A stretch of 31,049 nucleotides of DNA from Sergeia podlipaevii. Its lineage: Eukaryota > Euglenozoa > Kinetoplastea > Trypanosomatida > Trypanosomatidae. This document shows positions 19,189 to 27,127 of this stretch, in pieces; within the stretch, counting starts at the first letter, position 1; every line of letters starts with the position of its first letter. The position numbers and the translations under genes were made by a program. The stretch is from contig JASANZ010001994.1 of assembly GCA_030849805.1 (NCBI GenBank), positions 1 through 31,049 of the forward strand, read 5' to 3'. The notes below the pieces were generated by a model, which was not told the origin of the DNA, made no database searches, and saw only the letters and a program-made list of their open reading frames with translations.

Positions 19189-19349
19189 AACTATATTTGA
19201 TATTAAATCTCTGTCACACACTCACACAAGAGAAATATCGAAAGAATAACAACAAGGGGGAAAAACACCCAGAGTTCTACAATACATTTTTATTATTTGC
19301 CCGTGGTTGTAATTCACTCTCAAAAAGGGTGGAAGAAGAGGAGGGGACA

Positions 19350-21482
19350 ATGACCTTTATCAACACACATGAAAGCGCCCCAACAGGCAACATTGCCGAC
19401 AGCTGGCAGGACCACGTAGAGCCCATAACAGCTGAAGAGGAGGTGGAGTTTGTGTTTACTCATCCAGGTGCCAAACAACTGTTTGAGATTGTCCCGTTGA
19501 CAAGTAAGATCCCTGTTTTCAGCTCCGCCGTGCGTGCCTTTGGACCCAAGTGTTTCAGCGCTCTCAGCATTGTCTACCTTTTAGGTAAGGGTATTGGCAA
19601 AAATCTCATTTCCTTCTCTGTGTACCCGGTCTTCATGAAGCGCTACGGTGTCACTCCGGAGGTGTACCAGCGCATGTCTACCATCAGTTCCATGGGGTTC
19701 TCCATCAAGGCCTTTTCTGCGTCCATGAGTGACACCTTTGCTCTTTTTCAATACACCAAGCGATGGTACATGGCGGCCTCGTGCGTGGTTGGCGGCGCCT
19801 GTACCATTGCGTATGGGCTACTTCCCTCCAAACCGAGCAGTGCTTCTGGTGCTGCGGGTCTCATCTTTATCGCCATGTTTTGCATTGCCAATGTTGACGT
19901 TCTTTCCGAAGGTCACTACAGCCGCCTCGTAAAGCTCCTGCCTCTTCCTGGCGTGAACCTCATCTCATCCATATGGGTCGCCATCATGGTCGGAACCATT
20001 ATCGCCTCAGGTATTCAGGGCCCTCTCTCAGACGCCAAGCTCCCTCAGGTTGGAATTTACATTTCTGCTGGTCTCCAAGCCTTCTGTGCCCTCTTTTTTA
20101 TCCTGAACTGGTACGGCGAAAAGACCAACCGCGTTGCCCGCGCAGAGGACTACGCCTTTGTTATGGCACAGGAGAAGGAAAAGCAGCGACAACGTGCCTT
20201 GGAAGCCGATGATGGGTCCTTCAGCAGCATTGGCGACTCAGCCGTTGTCATGTGCGAAGAGCAAAAGGCAGTTGCGGATGCGTTTCTCATCCCCGATGAC
20301 GCGGCCTTGCCCAACGACGGTGACTTGTCTCTGGTACAGTTTGACGAGCTCTGCGAGTTGCCTAACAGAGATGCCGCTGCCGACAACTCAGAAGCAGAGT
20401 TTCCCTCCAGTGATGAGCAAGGCATGAAGCTCCATACTCCTTCTTGTTGCTGCGGGATCATCGAGGTGAATACGGAAATGGTGTCGCGCAATGTGGCTGT
20501 CGTTGCCTATGGGTTTCTCATGACCATTGGGGTGGTTGCACTGGCCATCCTTACCATCGTCGCCAATACCTACCAGCTCCTCTACGGTTCTGTGATCATT
20601 TCTGTGGTGCTGTGTATAACCGGGTTCTTCTGCATTCCCCTCACAATCATGAAGGCAAATCTCTTTGGGTGGTTTCAGCTTACCGTCTACCTGCTCATCC
20701 CCGGCGCACTCGACAATTTCTACATGGCAGACGCCGCCTGCCTGCCCAACGGCCCACAGTTCAGTCAGACTTTTTACAACACCATCTCCGCCGTGATCGG
20801 AAACTGCGCTGGGCTCCTCGGCGTCTATCTTTTCTCCCAGTTCTGTACGACCCGCAGCTACCGCCTTACCCTCATCGTCACCACCTTGGTCCAGATTGTG
20901 GCATCCATCTTTGATGTGATCATGGTGAAGCGCTGGAACATCGCCATTGGCATTCCTGATCATGCCATGTACATCCTTGGCGACGCGGTGGCGTACCAGG
21001 TGTGTTACATGCTCAGCTACATGCCTATGAACATGCTCATCTCGCGATTGTGCCCGAAGGGTTGCGAAAGCACGATGTTTGCCATCCTCGCAAGTTTCAG
21101 TAACCTCGGCGCCACCATGTCGGGTACGATTGGCGCCATCCTCATGGAGACCATCTGGCCTATTGATCTTAAATCTACGCCTTGCAACTTTGACAATGTC
21201 GTTTGGCTCATTATTGCCGGTCATCTTGTCACGCCACTGCTGTGCATTCCTGCTGCGTACCTCCTCATCCCCGGCACCCGCATTTGTGATGAGATTGACC
21301 CCGCTCTCGTTGAGGCTGTGCCGATCCTTCAAGTTTGGATTAACAAGTGGCGCGGCGTCACGACACCCAAGACGTGCTCTGTGCGTTATGATGCCAATGG
21401 CGTCGTCGCCTACGTCGCAATGGATGGTTTTGATGCGAACGAGCCGCTGTCTGAAACTCCCATGAGCACCACAACTTCCTGA
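19350..21482 (+). CDS. Folate/biopterin transporter (BT1/FBT family, major facilitator type)
   Basis: This 710-residue multi-pass membrane protein belongs to the BT1 family, which imports folate, biopterin and related pteridines in trypanosomatids, which are pteridine auxotrophs. Supporting segments are YLLGKGIGKNLISFSVYPVF near the first helix and ANVDVLSEGHYSRLVK, the family's charged motif. About five hydrophobic helices precede a long acidic cytosolic loop (about 255-375), followed by about seven more, ending VVWLIIAGHLVTPLLCIPAA. The short polar N-terminus and C-terminal tail (about 650-710) look cytosolic. The ATG at 19350 is the first in frame; the longer upstream frame has no ATG and reads as UTR. 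Some family members carry S-adenosylmethionine or other solutes, so the exact substrate is uncertain. A single copy is present here. The stop is TGA. Confidence 0.92.
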   Translation: MTFINTHESAPTGNIADSWQDHVEPITAEEEVEFVFTHPGAKQLFEIVPLTSKIPVFSSAVRAFGPKCFSALSIVYLLGKGIGKNLISFSVYPVFMKRYGVTPEVYQRMSTISSMGFSIKAFSASMSDTFALFQYTKRWYMAASCVVGGACTIAYGLLPSKPSSASGAAGLIFIAMFCIANVDVLSEGHYSRLVKLLPLPGVNLISSIWVAIMVGTIIASGIQGPLSDAKLPQVGIYISAGLQAFCALFFILNWYGEKTNRVARAEDYAFVMAQEKEKQRQRALEADDGSFSSIGDSAVVMCEEQKAVADAFLIPDDAALPNDGDLSLVQFDELCELPNRDAAADNSEAEFPSSDEQGMKLHTPSCCCGIIEVNTEMVSRNVAVVAYGFLMTIGVVALAILTIVANTYQLLYGSVIISVVLCITGFFCIPLTIMKANLFGWFQLTVYLLIPGALDNFYMADAACLPNGPQFSQTFYNTISAVIGNCAGLLGVYLFSQFCTTRSYRLTLIVTTLVQIVASIFDVIMVKRWNIAIGIPDHAMYILGDAVAYQVCYMLSYMPMNMLISRLCPKGCESTMFAILASFSNLGATMSGTIGAILMETIWPIDLKSTPCNFDNVVWLIIAGHLVTPLLCIPAAYLLIPGTRICDEIDPALVEAVPILQVWINKWRGVTTPKTCSVRYDANGVVAYVAMDGFDANEPLSETPMSTTTS

Positions 21483-21722
21483 GCTGGTCTTACGTATATG
21501 TTTGACAAAAAAATGGGAGCGGTCTTTTGCCGAACCTAAAACAGTGCTTTCCTTGAACTGAGATATGCCAGCAGAACTGTTTGGTCCGCTCTGAAATCAG
21601 CACCCGTTGTTTTCTTTAATGTTTCTTTTTCTTTAAAAAAAAATATTTTATCTTGATTTCCTTGTTTGTTTGTTTTTTGCTAACGTGCGCTTGGTACATC
21701 ATACCCAATGCGCAACTATGTT

Positions 21723-21746
21723 TCCTCACTATATACATAGTGAGGA
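21723..21746. repeat. Perfect 10-bp inverted repeat (3' UTR hairpin)
   Basis: TCCTCACTAT and ATAGTGAGGA are exact reverse complements around the loop ATAC. It lies about 240 nt after the transporter stop, so it should be part of that mRNA's 3' UTR. It is longer and less AT-only than expected for casual palindromes in this DNA. Confidence 0.75.
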
Positions 21747-22656
21747 TTGCCCTTGCGTGAACACTGCGTCATCCATCGCGTATATATATATATATATGAT
21801 AAAATGAGCTATCAGTTGCTTTTTAGGCACGGCCTGCTTTTAAAAGAAAGGAAAAAATATGCATTTTTTATCAGCATCGGTCTATTGCATGAGAAACAAA
21901 AAGAAAAATAGCAAGTGAGCGAGAAAGTATATGTGTGTGTGTGTGTCTGCGCGGCAAGATGGCGTGCTTCTCCTTTTTGTTTGTTTGTTTGTTGAGCCGG
22001 TTGTGGGTAGCTGTAGTGTTGTGCCAGTCCTGAACAGCCATTCCCCTCCTCCTCTTTCTCCCCTCTCCCTCTCCCTCTCCCTCTCTTTGTGCTATTTTTT
22101 GTGTCTTTCTTTTCCTTTTCCTTTTCTCTTTTTTGAAGAGGTATTTTTTATCAAATATATATAACGTCTGAAGTAAATGAGTATGTAGTTACTGTTTTTC
22201 GTTTATTAATAAAACTGTTTTATTTCTTTTTAAAAAAAAAATTGTTGAACTGTTGTAAAGCATCGTGTTTTTTTTTTTGTTTTCTTTTCTTCAGTATTTT
22301 TCTTCTCTGGTTGGTGCGACGACGCTACAAGTTGTTCCGTGCAGATACATATCTATAACTTATCTGTATTATTATTTTTTTTATGAAGATGTCTGTGTCT
22401 TCTTCGTTCTCCTACGCAATAGTTACGCGGAGGAGACACGCACACACACATAAAAAAAAAAATGCCCCTTCTTCATTTTTGCGGGCAACTGCGCTGTCTT
22501 TTGCAAATATAAAGAGAGAAAGGGAAAAAAAGGGGGGGCTCACACTTTAAAGCACGACAGTTATATTGGAGCGTGTGAGGCTGTACCTTTATTTAGAGTG
22601 TTTAAAAGATTTAATTTACTTTTTTTTTGTTTGTTTTTATTTTGTTTTGTTATCTT

Positions 22657-22680
22657 TCTCTCTCTCTCTCTCTCTCTCAG
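22657..22680 (+). promoter_or_regulatory. (TC)11 tract ending in AG, possible orphan splice acceptor
   Basis: A perfect alternating TC tract runs directly into AG at 22679-22680. In trypanosomatids this is an ideal acceptor signal, but no recognised start follows for 890 nt. It may help define the poly(A) site of the transporter upstream, give a long PheRS leader, or be a plain microsatellite. Confidence 0.4.
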
Positions 22681-23376
22681 CATCCGTCTGTGTACGGCAC
22701 TATCAGTGAAAGCGCTACCACAGTTATGGAAATCTAAAGTATAGAACGAGGAAGGGAAGGAGTAAACGGTATTATTATTATTATTATTTTATGTATGTTT
22801 ATATATATATATATATAACAAGATAGAAAGGAAGTAGAAAGACGAAGATCAATGCAAGTCACTTTACACACTTGCTATTGCCGTCTGTGAGCAATCCGTA
22901 GTCGTTTATAAATCATCATTTATTTTTTTCTTTTGTAGAGAAGCTTGTTTAGGCTCTTGACTCTTAGTTTTTCATTTCTTTGAGCTGCGCTCCAATTCAA
23001 GCTTTCTCTTAATTCCTTTCTTTCTCTCCTTCTCTCTTTGAAATTATCTCACTGTACATATGTGTTAACGCGCGCGTATCTTTTGCCGCGAACTCGTGTG
23101 GTGAACGCGCAAGCAAGTACTATATACCTTGCTGGATTCTACATTTGTATTTTAAGAGGGAAAGAAAGAAAGAAAAAGAATGAAACGGTAACTGGGGAAA
23201 ATAAAAACAGTAGTCGAACTTTTTTAAAAAGAATATGGAGGCATTTGCTAGATGAGATATCTCTCTTTCCTTTGCGGAGATGATGTTAACTGCATTTGTC
23301 GGAAACTACCTGGTGCTGTCTTTATTTTTCTAGATGAAAGTGAACCTTTGCTTCTTCTTCAATATCATTTTTATTG

Positions 23377-23419
23377 CCTACTTTTGCTTTTTTTTTTGCT
23401 TTTACTTTCAAACATAAAG
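23377..23419 (+). promoter_or_regulatory. Candidate spliced-leader acceptor for PheRS beta
   Basis: A T-rich pyrimidine tract ends near 23408 and is followed by AG at 23418-23419. The resulting leader of about 150 nt has no ATG before 23570. AGs at 23524-23525 and 23559-23560 are alternatives. Confidence 0.4.
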
Positions 23420-23525
23420 GGAATAATCGTTTAGTGCTATATAACGAACATTTTTGCTTGCATTATTCCAAGATACAGCAAAAAAAAAAAGAGAGAAACG
23501 GGTCACTTTCTACTTCTGCGCACAG

Positions 23526-23550
23526 CACACACACACACACACACACACAC
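23526..23550. repeat. (CA)n microsatellite in the PheRS beta leader
   Basis: About 12 perfect CA units end 19 nt before the start codon and so are probably transcribed in the 5' UTR. Unlike most spacers, the CA and not the TG form is on the coding strand. Confidence 0.85.
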
Positions 23551-23569
23551 TCATACATAGCTATTTCAA

Positions 23570-25468
23570 ATGCCTACTCTTGCGGTTGCACGTGACTTCC
23601 TATGGCGTCTTCTCGGCCGCACCTACACAGACACTCAGTTTGAGGATGTCTGCTTTGAATTTGGTGTGGAGCTCGATGACATTACCAGCGAGAAGGAGAT
23701 GTACATGCGCGAGCAGGGCAAGTCTGTTCTTGCGGCTCAGCCCTCAGCGATGGATCATCTTTCGGACGAGGTGCTTTACAAGATTGACACTCCCGCCAAC
23801 CGCTATGATCTGCTCTCTGCTGAGGGTATGTCGGTCGCCCTCAAAGTGTTCCTTGGTCTTATGCCCATGCCCCGCTATCAAGTACTCAACCGCGCAAACC
23901 CACTCTATACAATGACGGTGAAGAAGGGCGTCAAGAACGTACGTGACTATGTAGTGTGCGCCGTCCTCAAGAACATCACGTTCAACGAGCGGAGCTACAA
24001 TAGCTTTATCGACTTCCAGGAGAAGCTGCACTCTGGACTGGCCCGACGCCGCACACTGGCCTCTGTGGGCACGCACGATCTTGGCAAGATCGGCTCCAAG
24101 CACTTTCTGTACGCTGCTAAGCCGAAGGAAGATATTCGCTTTGTTCCCCTGCGCCAGACTCGCGAGCTGAACTGCGCTGGCAATGGACTCGAGCAGTACT
24201 ACGCCGAGGACCGTCACATCAGCAAGTACATCCCGCTTATATCCTCCCTGCCCAACTACCCGGTCATTATGGATTCCAAGGGCACAGTTCTTTCGCTGCC
24301 ACCTATCATCAACTCCAGCCACTCCGCCATCTCGGTGGACACTAAGGACATCTTCATTGAGTGTACTGCCCCAGATCACTACAAGGCACAGGTGCTTGTC
24401 AATCAGATTGTGTGCGCCTTCTCCATGTACTGTGAGAACCCCTTCAGCGTCGAGGCCGTCCTCGTGGAGTATGAGGAGGAGGCTCCCGATGGTACTAAGA
24501 GCGAGGCCTGCCCTGTGCTTGAGACTCAGGAAATTATCGTGTCGGTGCCGCGGCTCAACTCAATCATTGGAGTTCAGATGAAGGATGGCGCTCAGTGTGC
24601 GGAGCTGCTGAAGAAGATGATGTACGAGATCAAGACAGTCACTGAGGACACGGTGACGGTGGAGGTGCCCGCGGTGCGCAGTGATGTCCTCGGTCCCCCT
24701 GATATCATGGAGGATGTCGCCATCGCATATGGTTATGATAACATCAAGTATACCGAGTGCCACACTCACGGAGACGTGACACAAAGACCCGTGAGCAAGC
24801 TCGGTCACCTGCTGCGCATCGAGATGGCCAGCGCGGGATACACCGAACTGCTCACCTTCTCTCTGTGCTCTCGCGATGATGCCTTTGCCAATCTTGGCCG
24901 CGTGGATGACGACGTTGCCGTCCACATTGGCAACCCACAGACGATTGAGTTCCAGGTGTGCCGTCCTTCCCTGATGCCTGGGCTGCTCAAGACCCTCAGC
25001 GCCAATAAGTCCCAGCCGCTTCCGCACCGCTTCTTTGAATGCGCTGATGTCATGCTGCTCGACAACGCTAAGAACTTTCCTCCTGTTCTAGAGCTCCCGG
25101 ATGAGGATCACTACCCCACTCCTGGAGCCCGCAACCAGCGCCGTCTTGCCGCTCTGCACTGCAGCAGTAACTCGAGCAGCTTTGAGGATATTTATGGTCT
25201 TGCAGAGCTAGCACTGGTGAAGTTGGGCATTCCACGTAAGGGAAGAGAGCCCCTTGGCTACACTGGCGACGTGTACACGGCGACGAAGGGCACCAATGGC
25301 GCCTTCTTCCCTGGTCGTGCGATGGACATCTTCCTGCACCGTCAGGGACAGGAGGTGCTTATTGGCCAGCTCGGCGTGGTTCACCCCAACACCCTTAAGG
25401 CGTATGACATTCCCTTCCCGTGCTCCTACATGGAGCTGAATGTTCAGTTCCTGTGCACCCAGCTGTGA
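23570..25468 (+). CDS. FARSB: Phenylalanyl-tRNA synthetase beta subunit (cytosolic, archaeal/eukaryotic type)
   Basis: This 632-residue protein is the non-catalytic beta chain of the alpha2beta2 enzyme that charges tRNA-Phe in the cytosol; it contributes editing and tRNA-binding modules. Evidence includes the N-terminal MPTLAVARDFLWRLLGR with the acidic FEFGVELDD, the IDTPANRYDLLS motif (about 73-84) typical of this subunit, the B3/B4 editing-type region (about 115-300), the B5-like region (SIIGVQMKDGAQCAELLKKM and following) and the C-terminal aminoacyl-synthetase-like core with MASAGYTELLTFSLCSRDD and HRFFECADVML. Length is close to the eukaryotic subunit (about 590-640). The N-terminus lacks a presequence, consistent with the cytosol. 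ATG 23570 fits the family start exactly. The stop is TGA. Confidence 0.95.
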   Translation: MPTLAVARDFLWRLLGRTYTDTQFEDVCFEFGVELDDITSEKEMYMREQGKSVLAAQPSAMDHLSDEVLYKIDTPANRYDLLSAEGMSVALKVFLGLMPMPRYQVLNRANPLYTMTVKKGVKNVRDYVVCAVLKNITFNERSYNSFIDFQEKLHSGLARRRTLASVGTHDLGKIGSKHFLYAAKPKEDIRFVPLRQTRELNCAGNGLEQYYAEDRHISKYIPLISSLPNYPVIMDSKGTVLSLPPIINSSHSAISVDTKDIFIECTAPDHYKAQVLVNQIVCAFSMYCENPFSVEAVLVEYEEEAPDGTKSEACPVLETQEIIVSVPRLNSIIGVQMKDGAQCAELLKKMMYEIKTVTEDTVTVEVPAVRSDVLGPPDIMEDVAIAYGYDNIKYTECHTHGDVTQRPVSKLGHLLRIEMASAGYTELLTFSLCSRDDAFANLGRVDDDVAVHIGNPQTIEFQVCRPSLMPGLLKTLSANKSQPLPHRFFECADVMLLDNAKNFPPVLELPDEDHYPTPGARNQRRLAALHCSSNSSSFEDIYGLAELALVKLGIPRKGREPLGYTGDVYTATKGTNGAFFPGRAMDIFLHRQGQEVLIGQLGVVHPNTLKAYDIPFPCSYMELNVQFLCTQL

Positions 25469-26797
25469 GTGGGTGAAGGGAAGTAAGAAAGCGGTCAATA
25501 TGTGCTCTTTGTTTTCTTTTTTTTTTTTCCTCTGAAAGAGAGGACGATAGAAACAGTGCAGAAGATGCCGCGTTTTTATTATTATTATTATTATTGAATG
25601 CTTTATTTTTATGTTGTGTTATTCTTTTTATAATAATTACTATTATAATCTAATTTGGAGAAAAAAAGAGGTAGAATACCCCCCCCCCAGCTGTATTAGA
25701 AAGTGTGTGTGTGTGCGCGCGTCAGCTATCATCTTAATCTCCAGTGGGACCCAACACAAGCACACACACACACACGAATATATGTACTGAGATGAACAAA
25801 AATATATTCAATTATAATTTAGCGCAGAGTTTGTTGTTGTTGTTTGATGCTATGATAAAGCACACCTGGGTGTACTTATATGTGTGGGTGTTGGAGTGGT
25901 AGGAACTCGCCCAGTTGCCACCCACTCTAATTATCACAAGAGCTGCATATGTGCACTGCACGCACAGTTTGCGGAGGGAAGGAGGGAAGGAGAAGGGGGG
26001 GGGCTGCTATAAGGTGAGTACTACAAAAGAAAAGTAAAGGAAAAAATATGAGTCTTCTGAAGTAGCCAGAAGGAAAGGCATTGATCACATCGGTATGAAG
26101 CACAAGAAAAAAAAATATTAAGAGAGGTGTTGGCGCTTTGCACAAGTGTGTGCTTTGACATAACAGATTTGTTAGCATATTTAACTTGGTCGTGTATCAA
26201 ATCATGTCGTAACGGCAATGTTTTGAGAGTATTGTTCATTTTTTTTTTCTGAATGTATTGGCACCAATGTTGTGTTTTTATCGCGTTTTTCTTTGTTCCT
26301 GCTACGTCAGCAGCTTTATCACTAATTTTTTTTTCTCTCTCTCTTTCAACTTACGTATATATATACTTTTTACCTTATTTTTGTTAAAGTTTGAGTAGCT
26401 CAAGGCTGCTGAGAGCAAATCTTTCTGGATTGCCTAATAGTGCGGAGCACCTCTCAAATATATTTAACAGAGCAGATTCGTTATCTATTCTTATTAGAGA
26501 AGGAAAAGGGGGAGAGAAGAAGAGAAAAGAGAAGACGAGACTTTGCTTTCATTTCATCTGCAGCTCGTGCACATATATATAGTAGTTGATTTGCGCGTGT
26601 ATTTAGGCGCTCGTGCCCACTAGTTAGAGGAAACTGCGAATAGAGAAGAGTGGTGAAGCTTCTTTTGCTTTTTTTTTCTCCTTTGCACGTGCGTGGATAT
26701 CGAAAAAAAAAAAAAAAAAGTAAATAGGGTGGCAATTGTAGGATAGACAAACCTTGTATTCATTACATGCTAAGCGTAGGAGCATTAAGCTCTCCCT

Positions 26798-26831
<34 letters not shown>
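26798..26831. repeat. Compound (CA)n(TA)n microsatellite
   Basis: About 11-12 CA units pass directly into five AT units, roughly 300 nt upstream of the last gene. Confidence 0.85.
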
Positions 26832-26832
<1 letters not shown>

Positions 26833-27009
26833 CATTTTTTTGTTCCTCTTCTTTGAACTACACACCTTCTCCATTATACATAAAAAAAGGAGATTGACGC
26901 AAGCTCACTTTTATTTTTTTGCATAAAAAAAAAAATTATAGTGTCGCCATTTTTTTTAAAAAAAACCTTTGGCTTAATAAACATAGAACACAGTTGTCAA
27001 ACACGTACC

Positions 27010-27025
27010 CATTTCTTTTTATCAG
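27010..27025 (+). promoter_or_regulatory. Candidate spliced-leader acceptor for the last gene
   Basis: The tract CCCATTTCTTTTTATC is followed by AG at 27024-27025. It gives an ATG-free leader of about 103 nt. AG at 27073-27074 is the next candidate. Confidence 0.5.
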
Positions 27026-27127
27026 CTACCGCTGTAATTTGTTAACTTCTCCGTGTTTTTGCGCAACACTATAGAAATATAGAGTGTAAGAAAAAAGACG
27101 ATAACCGCAACAAAGGAAAGAGAAGCT

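Larger units (their letters stand above)
18605..19349 (+). other. Intergenic region Cwc25-like gene to transporter
   Basis: This 745-nt spacer has pyrimidine blocks with C runs (about 18813-18823 and 18904-18913), a T/C-rich stretch at about 18957-19010 and (ATT)n at about 19092-19110. The last 185 nt contain several possible splice acceptors and a four-codon upstream ORF. No other gene is seen. Confidence 0.7.
21483..23569 (+). other. Intergenic region transporter to PheRS beta (UTRs, hairpin, repeats)
   Basis: This 2.1-kb spacer contains a perfect 10-bp hairpin (21723-21746), (TA)n at about 21780-21798, a CT-rich block at about 22040-22085, a G run near 22531-22537, a (TC)11 tract followed by AG (22657-22680), (ATT)n at about 22771-22788 and (CA)n at 23526-23550. 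The (TC)11-AG looks like a strong splice acceptor but lies 890 nt upstream of the next start. No protein or RNA gene is recognised between. Confidence 0.65.
25469..27127 (+). other. Intergenic region PheRS beta to last gene
   Basis: This 1.66-kb spacer has (ATT)n at about 25577-25596, a C run near 25680-25688, (CA)n near 25760-25774, a purine-rich GGAGGGAA repeat at about 25974-25998, a long A tract at about 26703-26718 and a compound (CA)n(TA)n at 26798-26831. No protein or RNA gene is recognised. Confidence 0.65.

Noticed and set aside
19086..19349. Upstream in-frame extension of the transporter (88 codons)
   Set aside because: There is no in-frame ATG, the translation is low complexity, and splice acceptors lie inside it; the family start at 19350 is preferred.
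20388..21332. Long open frame (314 codons) on the - strand opposite the transporter
   Set aside because: It is antisense to a clear membrane-protein gene, its translation is His/Asp/Gly-rich without any family features, and it reflects the codon bias of the + strand gene.
23526..23550. CA repeat and other microsatellites as a CRISPR-like or satellite array
   Set aside because: They are simple mono- to trinucleotide repeats without spacers; they match ordinary trypanosomatid UTR microsatellites.
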